Assembly (NCBI RefSeq): GCF_937981295.1
Contig: NZ_CALJPC010000101.1
Coordinates: 1 to 28,137, forward strand
Reading direction: 5' to 3'
Origin: an uncultured Campylobacter sp.
GTDB taxonomy: Bacteria > Campylobacterota > Campylobacteria > Campylobacterales > Campylobacteraceae
DNA length: 28,137 bases
Positions 1 through 7,999 of the stretch are shown here, piece after piece (positions within the stretch are counted from its first letter, which is position 1; the number at the start of each line of letters is the position of its first letter). Position numbers and translations under genes: made by a program. The notes beneath the pieces are model-generated. The model saw only the letters and a program-made list of their open reading frames with translations, was not told the DNA's origin and searched no databases.

Positions 1-598
1 GCGCCGCCGCATCCGAGAAGACAAAAACGTCGGAGCAGATTTTTTTATTAAAATTTGCCACGAAAAAGGGTCCTTCGAAAAATTTAAAGTATCTCTTTTT
101 AAAAAAGGATGAAATTCCCCTGCTGACGTCCTTTTCCAGCCTTATGTCGCAAAACATAAAATCCACTCCGTCCACGTTCGCGTAAACCAGATCATCCGCG
201 CGAAATCTATCAAATCCGTCAAATATCTCGCTTTGCCTTACTTCTTTTTCCTGAAAAAGCGCGCCCATTTTATACGAAAAACCCAGGCTTTCGATATAGG
301 GCTTGAGATAAAGCTCTTTGTAGCGCATCAAAAACTGCTCGGTTTTGCGCTCAAAAATCCACTCGTAAAATTCGTCCCGCGTGCCGATTATTACTAAAAT
401 AGACATGACTAAAAAGAATAAACTTTCTATGCCAAGATCGAGTTTGGGAAAATCGAGAAAGATGATTATCAATGCGAGCGCAAGCATCGGACCGAAAACC
501 ACGAACGCTACGAGATAACTTAAAATTTTCCAAAGCTTGCGACTTTTCTTGAGCCGTTTGCGCTGCTTTTCTAAATCTATGACGGTTTTAATATCCAC
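1..598 (-). CDS. DUF3137-like membrane protein, partial (C-terminus beyond left edge)
   Basis: The minus frame is open from a GTG at 598 to the window edge, giving 199 residues. An AGAGG box six bases upstream of the GTG and an in-frame TAG just before it decide the start. The N-terminus is basic (about 25 residues), then come two hydrophobic segments at about residues 26-48 and 54-70, then a soluble part. The soluble part contains a D-x-V-Y-A-N-V-D-G stretch and an F-F-E-G-P-F-F-V-A-N-F-N stretch. These resemble the DUF3137 family, in which a membrane-anchored N-terminus is followed by a globular domain of unknown role. A second, diverged member is at 25113-26027. The function is unknown. 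The family call rests on pattern memory, not a search. Confidence 0.7.
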   Translation of the reverse strand, partial: MDIKTVIDLEKQRKRLKKSRKLWKILSYLVAFVVFGPMLALALIIIFLDFPKLDLGIESLFFLVMSILVIIGTRDEFYEWIFERKTEQFLMRYKELYLKPYIESLGFSYKMGALFQEKEVRQSEIFDGFDRFRADDLVYANVDGVDFMFCDIRLEKDVSRGISSFFKKRYFKFFEGPFFVANFNKKICSDVFVFSDAAA

Positions 599-638
599 GC
601 CAAACCTCTATTTATTAAATTTAACGGCACAACCTTGC

Positions 639-659
639 GGCGCAGCATAAATCTGCGCC
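639..659. repeat. Intergenic perfect inverted repeat (7-bp stem, 7-nt loop)
   Basis: GGCGCAG and CTGCGCC flank a 7-nt loop between dxr and the DUF3137-like gene. There is no clear T-tract on either strand, so it may be a weak terminator for dxr or just an intergenic hairpin. Nothing else was seen in the roughly 190-bp gap. Confidence 0.4.
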
Positions 660-785
660 CGATACGGCGCAATAGGTGCACGCTGTTTAGATGCCGCTAA
701 ATTTTACGGCTACTTGCGCGAGCCGCGCGCAGTGAAATTTGCCGCCAAGCTCAACTTGTAGCATAAATCCCGTGATTGGAAAAAC

Positions 786-1871
786 TTATTTCAGCAGTTC
801 GTTTGCATACGCTCGCACGCTCGCATCCACAGCCGCAAGCGCTTCTGCGTCCGTCACGCTAGGCGAGTTAAATTTCTCCGCGCACTTTAGCACCACGCGC
901 GCAATGTCGGTGAAGCGGCACCGCTGCTGCAAAAACGCATTTATGCCCGCTTCGTTCGCGGCGTTGATGACGACGCCGAGATCGGGGTTTGCTAACAGTG
1001 CGTCTTTGAGGGTAAAAATTTGAAATTTCATCGTGTCGATCGGCTTAAACTCTATCGGTCGTAGCGAGCACAGATCCACAGGTGCGGTGATCTGCTCCCG
1101 TACGTCGCCGCTAAACATCGCGTGCGCGATGGCTAGCCGCATATCGGCCCTGCTAATATGCGCCGTCGTAGAGCCGTCTGCGAATTCGACCAACGCGTGG
1201 ATTTGCGAGGTGCGCTCGATAAGCGCATCGATCTCGCGCGTGCCGTAGAGCCAAAACGCCTCGATCACCTCAAAGAGCTTATTCGCCATCGTGGCGCTGT
1301 CGATCGTGATCTTCGCGCCCATCTTCCAGTTGGGGTGCTTGAGGGCGTTTTGCGGCGTGAGCGAACCCAGCTGCGTTAGCGGCACGTCATAAAACGCGCC
1401 GCCGCTAGCCGTGATGATTAGGCGCGAAACGGGGATTTTGGCATTGCTAAGTAAAAATTTCAGTCCAAAATGCTCGCTGTCGATCGGGTAAATTTTATCC
1501 GTTTGCAGAAATTTCCCGCCGACGACGAGGCTTTCTTTATTGGCGAGACACAGTCTCTTTCCGAGCTCTTGGGTTTTTAGGCTGGGCATCATGCCTGCAA
1601 AACCTACGAGAGCGTTTACGACGGTCGTGCTTTTACACTCCGCAAGCATCTGCAAAATTCCATCCGCGCCGCAAAATACGCGCTCGTGATCTACCTCGCT
1701 TTTTTGCTGCGCATCCGCGATACAGACGAGCTTTGGATGAAATTTTGCGATCTGTTCGTTTAAAAGCTTGATATTGCGCCCGCAGCTAAGCGCTTCGATC
1801 ATACTACCGCTACGCGCGGCTACGTCTAGGGTGTTTGTGCCGATAGAGCCCGTGGAGCCTAAAACTACCAT
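786..1871 (-). CDS. dxr: 1-deoxy-D-xylulose 5-phosphate reductoisomerase
   Basis: Dxr converts 1-deoxy-D-xylulose 5-phosphate to 2-C-methyl-D-erythritol 4-phosphate with NADPH, the committed step of the MEP isoprenoid pathway in the cytoplasm. The 361-aa product begins with the NADPH-binding GSTGSIG motif at about residues 5-11. It has NKESLVVGG near 111 and the active-site ITASGGAF near 154. The segment HPNWKMGAKITIDSATMANK near 179 holds the conserved metal/substrate region. The length is near that of Campylobacter homologues and shorter than the E. coli enzyme (398 aa). Its ATG overlaps the end of cdsA by 7 bp, so the two are probably translationally coupled. Confidence 0.97.
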   Translation of the reverse strand: MVVLGSTGSIGTNTLDVAARSGSMIEALSCGRNIKLLNEQIAKFHPKLVCIADAQQKSEVDHERVFCGADGILQMLAECKSTTVVNALVGFAGMMPSLKTQELGKRLCLANKESLVVGGKFLQTDKIYPIDSEHFGLKFLLSNAKIPVSRLIITASGGAFYDVPLTQLGSLTPQNALKHPNWKMGAKITIDSATMANKLFEVIEAFWLYGTREIDALIERTSQIHALVEFADGSTTAHISRADMRLAIAHAMFSGDVREQITAPVDLCSLRPIEFKPIDTMKFQIFTLKDALLANPDLGVVINAANEAGINAFLQQRCRFTDIARVVLKCAEKFNSPSVTDAEALAAVDASVRAYANELLK

Positions 1872-2629
1872 GAATAGACTATCGCCATCGCGATCGCGCC
1901 GAACATATAGCCGTCGATGCGGTCTAAGATCCCGCCGTGTCCGGGAAAGAGCGCGCCGCTATCTTTAAGGCCCGCCGCGCGTTTTAGGTAGCTCTCAAAC
2001 AGATCGCCGAACACGCCAAAAATTGCTATGATGATGGTTTTGCCTAAAATTTCAAGCGGCGGCATATTGGTAAAGATGCGCGCATAAATGAGGCTAACGA
2101 TAAGCGCGAGCGCAAGACCACCTAGCACGCCTTCTACGGTTTTATTCGGCGAGCTAGCGCTTAGCGGAGTTTTGCCAAAGGCTCTACCGATAAAATATGC
2201 GCCGCTATCGCTAGCTACGATAATAAAGATCAGCCAAACGAAGTGAAAAACTTCCCCGAAATCATCGTAAGCCGCCCACATAAAAAATATCGGCGCAACG
2301 GGATAGATAAAAGGAAGCGTGATCTTTAGGCTAGGGCCCTTGGTAAAGGCTACGACAGAGGCGACGCATAAGATCATCAGGATGCTAACTTTTAGCGCTG
2401 AGACGAAAGGCTCATCGGTTTGCGTAAATGGTAGCAGCGCAAAAAACGCGATCGCCAGCGCGAGCCACTTTTTGCTAGTTTCCTCCAGACCCCATAATTT
2501 GAGGCTTTCAAAAAACGCAAGCACGAGTATTAGCGCAAATACGGCGAAATTTAGCCACCTGGCGTTTATGAGAATTAGAGCTAAAAATACGGCGAGTAAA
2601 ATGCTTGCCGTGATTATTCTTTGCTTCAT
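1865..2629 (-). CDS. cdsA: Phosphatidate cytidylyltransferase
   Basis: CdsA makes CDP-diacylglycerol from phosphatidic acid and CTP at the inner membrane, feeding all phospholipid synthesis. The 254-aa product is almost entirely hydrophobic segments. Near its C-terminus it carries the full CDS signature: SYLKRAAGLKDSG followed by HGGILDRID at about residues 212-239. The start is supported by an AAGGAA box about seven bases upstream and a TATAAT -10 box at 2663-2658. It is the first gene of a two-gene operon with dxr, overlapping it by 7 bp. Confidence 0.96.
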   Translation of the reverse strand: MKQRIITASILLAVFLALILINARWLNFAVFALILVLAFFESLKLWGLEETSKKWLALAIAFFALLPFTQTDEPFVSALKVSILMILCVASVVAFTKGPSLKITLPFIYPVAPIFFMWAAYDDFGEVFHFVWLIFIIVASDSGAYFIGRAFGKTPLSASSPNKTVEGVLGGLALALIVSLIYARIFTNMPPLEILGKTIIIAIFGVFGDLFESYLKRAAGLKDSGALFPGHGGILDRIDGYMFGAIAMAIVYSW

Positions 2630-2657
2630 AGAATTTCCTTGGAATTTATTTTGAGCA

Positions 2658-2663
2658 ATTATA
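2658..2663 (-). promoter_or_regulatory. -10 box of the cdsA-dxr promoter
   Basis: A perfect TATAAT on the minus strand lies 28 bp before the cdsA ATG and is followed by an AAGGAA ribosome-binding site. As usual in Campylobacter, no clear -35 box is visible. Confidence 0.6.
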
Positions 2664-2678
2664 CTGCAAGCTCGCTTA

Positions 2679-4001
2679 TTACGGCTTTAAAACGCTGATT
2701 GTTTTAAAATTTACGTAGTTTACGAAAGCACCTTCGTTGATTTTGACATTTTGACGTTTAGTGTAATCGACGAGATATTTTCCGCTGCCGCTTGCACTGA
2801 AGCTCACGCAAATTTTAGCGGCGAATTCGATCACCTCTTCGCTTAGACTTTGCTTATTTGTCTTTACGATGACGTGTGCGCTTGGAATATCCTTAAGATG
2901 AAACCAATAGTCGGACTTGGAGCTATTTTTTAGTAAGAGCTCATTGCCTTTTTCGTTTTTACCGACGCTGATTTTAAAATCTCCTAGATAAAAGTTCGCT
3001 ACATATTCGCTATTTTTTTCCTTGCTTTTTTGCCTAATTTGCGTGCGCTTAGGCATTAGAATTTCGATCTCGTGTGCGTCCTGTGCGGCAAGGACGAGCG
3101 ATTTTAAATTCTCATAAAACGCGAGTTTCTCCTTTAAATTTTGCTCTTCGATATGTATATTTGCAGCCTTTTGGCGCATACGCTTTGCCTCGGAGTAAAG
3201 CTCGCCCAAAGCGGCGCTTACAGGCTTTTGCAGTTTAAATTCTACCGCTTCGGCGCCTTCTTTTTGCAGCGTAAATTCTCGCGCGCTGGTTGGAATTTTA
3301 TAGATATTTTCCTTTAGCAAGGCGGCTTTTGCACCTAAAAGCTCGGCGCTTCGCAGTAGTTCGGCGCTGCTTTGCAAAGAGCCTAAAGCCTCGCACACCG
3401 AGTCTAGCTTTTTATTTAGCGCCGTGATTTTTGCTGATTTGAGCGAGTTTAAGCGATCCGCATTTAGCGCGTTAAATTCCGCGCGAAAAAATGCTCTAAA
3501 GTTCGAAATTTTTGGCACGGGGGCTTCTTTAATATTTGCAGGCGGCAGATGACGAAGTTTTCTTCCTACCTTGATCTGTCTAAATTCCGTCTCGAAGTGC
3601 CGCAGCGCCTCTAAAATCACATCGTTTTCATCGGTGATTATTACGTTGGTAAATCGCCCGGTAAATTCGAAGTAGATATTTGAGCTTTGGGTTTTGTAGC
3701 TTGCGTTTTGGCTCACGCTAAGGCATAAAATTCTATTATTTTCCGGCACGCTAACGGAAGTGATGCGTGATTTTACGAAGCGTTTGGCAAGTAGCACATC
3801 AAAGGGCGCCGCGTAAACCTTACCTTCGGTAAAAGCGTCATTTTCGTGGATATTGCAGCCCGATTTATTCATATCAAAAAACAGCGTCTCGTTGCCGTCA
3901 AAGCAGACTTTAAAAAGGTTATCTCCTACGCGTTTAATGTGCGAAAGGAAGCGTTTGGCGCGTAGATACTCGCAAATTTGAATTAAACTTTGGTACTTCA
4001 T
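2679..4001 (-). CDS. NFACT-family (Rqc2/RqcH-like) RNA-binding protein
   Basis: NFACT proteins bind the 50S subunit carrying a stalled peptidyl-tRNA and, as RqcH, add alanine tails that mark the stalled peptide for decay. The 440-aa product has an NFACT-N-like region (about residues 1-165, with FTGRFTNVIITDEND near 93). A charged helical middle (about 180-310) would form the coiled-coil arms. The C-terminal NFACT-R domain contains DYWFHLKDIPSAHVIVKTN near residue 366. The protein is shorter than Bacillus RqcH (about 570 aa), mostly in the middle. It starts only 5 bp after the nitroreductase stop, with a weak ribosome-binding site, so it is probably read as part of that operon. RqcH-type activity is inferred from the family. 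Confidence 0.88.
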   Translation of the reverse strand: MKYQSLIQICEYLRAKRFLSHIKRVGDNLFKVCFDGNETLFFDMNKSGCNIHENDAFTEGKVYAAPFDVLLAKRFVKSRITSVSVPENNRILCLSVSQNASYKTQSSNIYFEFTGRFTNVIITDENDVILEALRHFETEFRQIKVGRKLRHLPPANIKEAPVPKISNFRAFFRAEFNALNADRLNSLKSAKITALNKKLDSVCEALGSLQSSAELLRSAELLGAKAALLKENIYKIPTSAREFTLQKEGAEAVEFKLQKPVSAALGELYSEAKRMRQKAANIHIEEQNLKEKLAFYENLKSLVLAAQDAHEIEILMPKRTQIRQKSKEKNSEYVANFYLGDFKISVGKNEKGNELLLKNSSKSDYWFHLKDIPSAHVIVKTNKQSLSEEVIEFAAKICVSFSASGSGKYLVDYTKRQNVKINEGAFVNYVNFKTISVLKP

Positions 4002-4006
4002 ACGCG

Positions 4007-4531
4007 TTAAAATTTCTCTTTGTGGATTTTGCTCAAATTTAGCTTCTGCAGATCGTGCGGGTTCGGGCGCTGTTGCGGTACGCCGAGGGCTAGTATCGCT
4101 TCTGCTTTGAAATTTGGCGGAAAGCCCAGCGCCTCGCGCAAAAACTCCTCGCAGCTGCGTCCGTCCGCAGCGGCACGCAGCCTTACCTGCACCCAGCAGC
4201 TGCCAAGATTTAGCGCGCTTGCGGCAAGGTGCATGTAGCCTAGCGCTACCGAGCAGTCTTCGATCCAGACGTCTTGCTTCTGCTCATCTGCGATCACGAC
4301 GATCGCGGCCGCGGCCTGTTTTAGCATATTCGCTCCGCTGCTGCGACATCCGCTTAGTCGCTCAAGCATCTGTTTGTCGCGCACAAGGATGAACTCCCAC
4401 GGGCGGCGTGCATGCCCCGACGGCGCAAGCAGGCCCGCTTTTAAAATTTTATCCAGCGCCTCGTCCTCAAGCGGTCCCTGCGCGTATTTTCTTACGCTTC
4501 TGCGGTTTGCAAAAATATCTAAAATTTCCAT
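4007..4531 (-). CDS. Nitroreductase-family FMN oxidoreductase
   Basis: This is a 174-aa flavin-dependent oxidoreductase of the nitroreductase superfamily. The N-terminal NRRSVRKY motif (about residues 9-16) and GLLAPSGHARRPWEFILV (about 33-50) are the FMN phosphate-binding and substrate-pocket segments. LGSCWVQV near 110 is the usual core motif, and ALGVPQQRP near the end is also typical. The physiological substrate cannot be told from sequence. An AAGGAG box precedes the ATG, and a TATAAT -10 lies at 4558-4553. The next gene, the NFACT protein, starts 5 bp downstream. Confidence 0.92.
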   Translation of the reverse strand: MEILDIFANRRSVRKYAQGPLEDEALDKILKAGLLAPSGHARRPWEFILVRDKQMLERLSGCRSSGANMLKQAAAAIVVIADEQKQDVWIEDCSVALGYMHLAASALNLGSCWVQVRLRAAADGRSCEEFLREALGFPPNFKAEAILALGVPQQRPNPHDLQKLNLSKIHKEKF

Positions 4532-4552
4532 CGTCTCGCTCCTTGCGGCTCA

Positions 4553-4558
4553 ATTATA
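4553..4558 (-). promoter_or_regulatory. -10 box of the nitroreductase-NFACT promoter
   Basis: A perfect minus-strand TATAAT lies about 22 bp before the nitroreductase start, in the divergent intergenic region shared with leuC. Confidence 0.55.
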
Positions 4559-4590
4559 CATAAAATTGCAAAAATTTATGATTTTTTAGC

Positions 4591-4596
4591 TAAAAT
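4591..4596 (+). promoter_or_regulatory. -10 box of the leuC promoter
   Basis: A TAAAAT box preceded by a T-rich run (ATTTTTTAGC) lies 32 bp before the leuC ATG. A strong AAGGAGA ribosome-binding site at about 4617-4623 sits between them. Confidence 0.5.
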
Positions 4597-4628
4597 CGCG
4601 CAAATTTAACCGATACGAAGGAGATTTT

Positions 4629-5894
4629 ATGAAGCAGACGATCACGGAGAAAATTTTTAGCGAGCACGTGGGCGAGGCGGTTTTTGCGGGGCAGATCATC
4701 GAAAGCGCCATTGATATGGTCATCGGCAACGACATCACGACGCCGATTTCTATCAAGCAGTTTGAGCTTAGCGGCGCGAAAAAGCTCGCCAACCCGGACG
4801 GCTTCGCGATCGTGATGGATCACTATATCCCTACGAAGGATATTCTAAGCGCAAACCAAGCTAAAATTTCACGCGAGTTTGCTTACAAGCACGATTTGAA
4901 AAATTATTTCGACGAAAAAGATATGGGTATCGAGCACGCGCTGATGCCTGAAAAGGGGCTCGTAGTGCCCGGCGATGTCATCATCGGCGCGGACAGCCAC
5001 ACCTGTACCCATGGCGCGCTGGGAGCCTTTGCGACGGGTATGGGCAGCACCGATCTAGCTTTCGCGATGATAACGGGCAAGAATTGGTTTAAAGTACCGC
5101 CTACGATCAAAGTAATTTTTCACGGCAAGCCCGCGCCGCACATCTACGGCAAGGATCTGATCTTGGAAGTTATCCGCCTCATCGGCGTGGACGGCGCGCG
5201 CTATAAGGCGCTGGAGTTCTGCGGCGACGCGCTTAAACACCTGGATATGGATAGCAGATTTTCGCTTTGCAATATGGCGATCGAAGCGGGCGGCAAGAGC
5301 GGTATCGTCGCGGTCGATGAGATCACGAAGGAATTTTTGGCAGATAAAAATTTGCGCGCCGAGCCGAAATTTCACTACTCCGACGAGGACGCGAACTACG
5401 AGCAAATTTTACAGATCGACGTTAGCAAGCTTGATCCGGTGATCGCGTATCCGTTCCTACCTAGCAATGGCAAGAGCGTGCGCGAGGCGGTGCGCGATGA
5501 TATCGCCGTCGATCAGGTCTTTATCGGCAGCTGCACCAACGGCAGACTCTCCGATCTACGGATCGCCGCGCAAATTTTAAAAGGTCGCAAGGTCGCGCGC
5601 AAAACCCGCCTCATCATCACACCTGCGACGCAAAAAATCGCTCTGGCCGCGCAAAAAGAGGGGCTGTGGGATATTTTCGTAGAAGCGGGCGCAGTCGTGA
5701 GCAACCCGACCTGCGGCGCGTGCTTGGGCGGATATATGGGGATTTTGGGCGTGGGCGAGCGCTGCGTAAGCACGACTAATCGAAATTTCGTCGGTCGCAT
5801 GGGCGATAGAACGAGCGAAGTATATCTAGCAAACTCCGCCGTCGCCGCAGCTAGCGCCGTCGCAGGTAAGATCGCCGATCCGAGGGATTTGTAG
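4629..5894 (+). CDS. leuC: 3-isopropylmalate dehydratase large subunit
   Basis: LeuC with LeuD isomerises 2-isopropylmalate to 3-isopropylmalate in leucine synthesis. It is a cytoplasmic [4Fe-4S] enzyme of the aconitase family. The 421-aa product shows GADSHTCTHGALGAFATG near residue 120 and the cluster ligands in IGSCTNGR (about 298-305) and NPTCGACLGG (about 357-366). The length fits the shorter bacterial/archaeal type of LeuC. The related homoaconitase cannot be formally excluded, but ilvD in the same window favours branched-chain amino acid synthesis. leuD is not adjacent. Instead, gene remnants and an AT-rich insert follow. Confidence 0.94.
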   Translation: MKQTITEKIFSEHVGEAVFAGQIIESAIDMVIGNDITTPISIKQFELSGAKKLANPDGFAIVMDHYIPTKDILSANQAKISREFAYKHDLKNYFDEKDMGIEHALMPEKGLVVPGDVIIGADSHTCTHGALGAFATGMGSTDLAFAMITGKNWFKVPPTIKVIFHGKPAPHIYGKDLILEVIRLIGVDGARYKALEFCGDALKHLDMDSRFSLCNMAIEAGGKSGIVAVDEITKEFLADKNLRAEPKFHYSDEDANYEQILQIDVSKLDPVIAYPFLPSNGKSVREAVRDDIAVDQVFIGSCTNGRLSDLRIAAQILKGRKVARKTRLIITPATQKIALAAQKEGLWDIFVEAGAVVSNPTCGACLGGYMGILGVGERCVSTTNRNFVGRMGDRTSEVYLANSAVAAASAVAGKIADPRDL

Positions 5895-5930
5895 ATTTAG
5901 GATTTAAAACTTAATGGCAATGCGGTTTGT

Positions 5931-6115
5931 CTATATGTGACCTAATGAATTTGCTTGCTTGATCCCGGTGTAGACGCCAACACCATAAACACAGCAAGAT
6001 CCACGTACGTAGCGAGAAATACGGCGGTCTAGTGAAATAATTAAGTAGGCTGCAACCAAATGCCAAATGTGCGCCAAAGCCTGCTAACAAGCTGCCTACG
6101 ATCACCCGAAATATC
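5931..6115 (-). pseudogene. Frameshifted C-terminal remnant of a YeeE/YedE-type sulfur-transport membrane protein
   Basis: Read on the minus strand from 6115, the peptide VIVGSLLAGFGAHLAFGCSL is followed by PYFSLRTWIL. This closely follows the YeeE/YedE (DUF395) C-terminal pattern G-x-L-x-G-F-G-A-R-L-A-x-G-C followed by S-L-x-x-W. After about 40 residues the family-like reading moves to another frame, where GVGVYTGIKQANSLGHI is followed by TAG at 5933-5931. An in-frame TAG also lies immediately upstream, at 6118-6116. It is therefore a short broken remnant without its own start or N-terminal half. Family members import thiosulfate or act in sulfur/selenium metabolism. The call rests on motif recognition. 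Confidence 0.6.
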
Positions 6116-6118
6116 TAG

Positions 6119-6320
6119 ACTTTACTCGCGGATAGGCGAAATTTGACCTCGTTCGCCATAAAAATCGTCGGCATCAAAGGCGAGACGCTAGACGAGATTG
6201 TAAATTTAGCCTACGACTACGCGGTAAACTGGCGCAAAGATAAGCTATGCACGTAAGGAAAATATCAAAGCGATTTTTGAAATAGCGAATGATAAATTCG
6301 AAGATATAGTTAAAGTTTGA
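6119..6320 (+). pseudogene. Unrecognised gene remnant with a probable frameshift
   Basis: The plus strand is open from 6119 and reads protein-like: IKIVGIKGETLDEIVNLAYD, then AVNWRKDK, then a TAA at 6254. In the next frame, from about 6240, the reading continues as ENIKAIFEIANDKFEDIVKV with TGA at 6318. The two halves together look like the C-terminus of a small helical protein broken near 6240. No start codon with a ribosome-binding site is visible, and I do not recognise the family. With the preceding YedE-like remnant it fills the gap of about 460 bp between leuC and protein A. Confidence 0.35.
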
Positions 6321-6359
6321 TATTACTAAAATTAGTATAAAGTTTTAACAGTATTTTAT

Positions 6360-7943
6360 TTAGTTTATAATATTTTTCTCCGAAATCCAAAATCTATAAT
6401 CATCTATTTTACTTTTATTTTGATCTTTTGCTATGACTTCTAGCCAATATCTGCCGTCTGATTTTGCTTTTACGAGGATGTTTTTAAATTTTACCGTCGA
6501 ACTTGGCATTTCGTCAGATATGCAAGTATATTTTATAAAATTTATGTCTTTATCCTGCGTATTTTTGCATTTATTGATATTTTCTAAATTTACGTATTCC
6601 GGTATATTTTCTTTTTTGATATCAAAGTCGGTTTGGTAATTCGCCAGACCTACAACTCTAACAAAAAATCCACTATTACTAGCAAATAGTAAAAATACTA
6701 AAGTCATAAAAGATAATACAAATAAAAGAACTCTGTATGCGAATTGTTTACTAATTTGAAGAAGTCTTATTAAAAAAGAAAGAATCGCCATAGAAACCAC
6801 TATAAGAATGTATTCATCTGCATAGTTAAAATAAATAGCTATCAATATTAGCAAATCGGAAATAAATATTAAAAAAGCAGCTAGAAAAATATTGCTCAAT
6901 TCATCTTTATTATCCCACCAAAATTTACAAAAAAAGTATACTAGTAATACTGCATGCAAACCTAGACATCTTCCAAATAAACAACCTATATCATTAAGAC
7001 ATCTATGTGAAGAATACGATAAATTTAATATGTAATAAATTAGTGGAAAAAGGGCCATTAGTAGTATTGCAACAAAATCTACTTCTATAAAACAGTATTT
7101 GATTTTATTTTTACTTTCGTACCAGCATCTAAATAAAAAGTAATTTTGTAAAAATACAAGAATACAAAAATATAAAGTCAAAAATACAGCAATAGCAAAA
7201 ACTGCAACTAAGGATATAGGTATGCTTCCTATAGAAATTTCCGGCACTCTTCTTAACTCTAAAAAATATGGTATGCAAAGAAGCGCTCCAAAAACTACAA
7301 AATTTAATACAGAAAATATTTTATATTTTATACCTTTTGCTATGATTTCTTTTGCGTCGCTTAACATAGAATTTGAAACATGGCTTATATATGTTTTTTT
7401 GTCTTTGATAAATTTATCCGGTAAATTATTATAAATTCTATATATTTCACTCTCGTTTTTAAGAAATTTTATATAAAGTTTCTTTTTATCCTCAATATCT
7501 ATAGTTTTTATTGATTTTTTAACAATTTCTTTTTGTATTTTTAATATTCTAAGTATCTTTTCATAATCAGTTGATAGCTTCTTTATTGTATATATACTTA
7601 TAGAATTTATACCATTTTCTTTAAGGTAAGTTAGTGAAATATAGATTTCATCAATATCCTTTTTTGATTCCTCTGATAAAAGATTATATTTATTATCCAT
7701 TATGTCTTTCACATACGATCTGATTTTATCGATTTTGTTTTCGTATTTAATACATTTTGTCAGGAGGTTCTCTATACACTCAATTCCCCATCCTATACTT
7801 ATTTTGTGCTTAAATTTATCAATAATTTTATTTATGTTATGTGCATGGCACCATTGCTTATTTAGGTTTTTAAAATTTGAAAGCGCGCCTATCTCATCAT
7901 CTACTAGTTTTAAATCCTTATAGGTAAAATCTCCTTCAAACAT
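6360..7943 (-). CDS. AT-rich multi-pass membrane protein of unknown function (protein A)
   Basis: The product is a 527-aa protein that I do not recognise. The start at 7943 was chosen over an ATG at 7952 because the AAGGA box abuts 7952 but sits nine bases before 7943. Residues 1-205 are soluble, Lys/Glu/Ile-rich and helical, and probably coiled-coil. About seven hydrophobic segments fall between residues 209 and 420. A C-terminal soluble domain of about 107 residues follows, with NILVKAKSDGRYWLEVIAKD near its end. Codon use is much more AT-rich than in the flanking leuC and ilvD, which suggests horizontal acquisition. The layout matches protein B at 22979-24552. A sensor or toxin-linked role would be speculation. 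Confidence 0.85.
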   Translation of the reverse strand: MFEGDFTYKDLKLVDDEIGALSNFKNLNKQWCHAHNINKIIDKFKHKISIGWGIECIENLLTKCIKYENKIDKIRSYVKDIMDNKYNLLSEESKKDIDEIYISLTYLKENGINSISIYTIKKLSTDYEKILRILKIQKEIVKKSIKTIDIEDKKKLYIKFLKNESEIYRIYNNLPDKFIKDKKTYISHVSNSMLSDAKEIIAKGIKYKIFSVLNFVVFGALLCIPYFLELRRVPEISIGSIPISLVAVFAIAVFLTLYFCILVFLQNYFLFRCWYESKNKIKYCFIEVDFVAILLMALFPLIYYILNLSYSSHRCLNDIGCLFGRCLGLHAVLLVYFFCKFWWDNKDELSNIFLAAFLIFISDLLILIAIYFNYADEYILIVVSMAILSFLIRLLQISKQFAYRVLLFVLSFMTLVFLLFASNSGFFVRVVGLANYQTDFDIKKENIPEYVNLENINKCKNTQDKDINFIKYTCISDEMPSSTVKFKNILVKAKSDGRYWLEVIAKDQNKSKIDDYRFWISEKNIIN

Positions 7944-7999
7944 AAAAATCATTCCTTATTTAAATTTTTAAAACTACGATACCTACCGATTTTAAATTT

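Noticed and set aside
351..533. 60-codon minus-strand frame
   Set aside because: It is an out-of-frame shadow of the partial DUF3137-like gene (1-598), which has a continuous open frame, a ribosome-binding site and membrane segments.
739..1379. Plus-strand open frames opposite dxr
   Set aside because: They are antisense shadows of a clearly recognisable dxr; composition is Arg/Ser-rich and there are no ribosome-binding sites.
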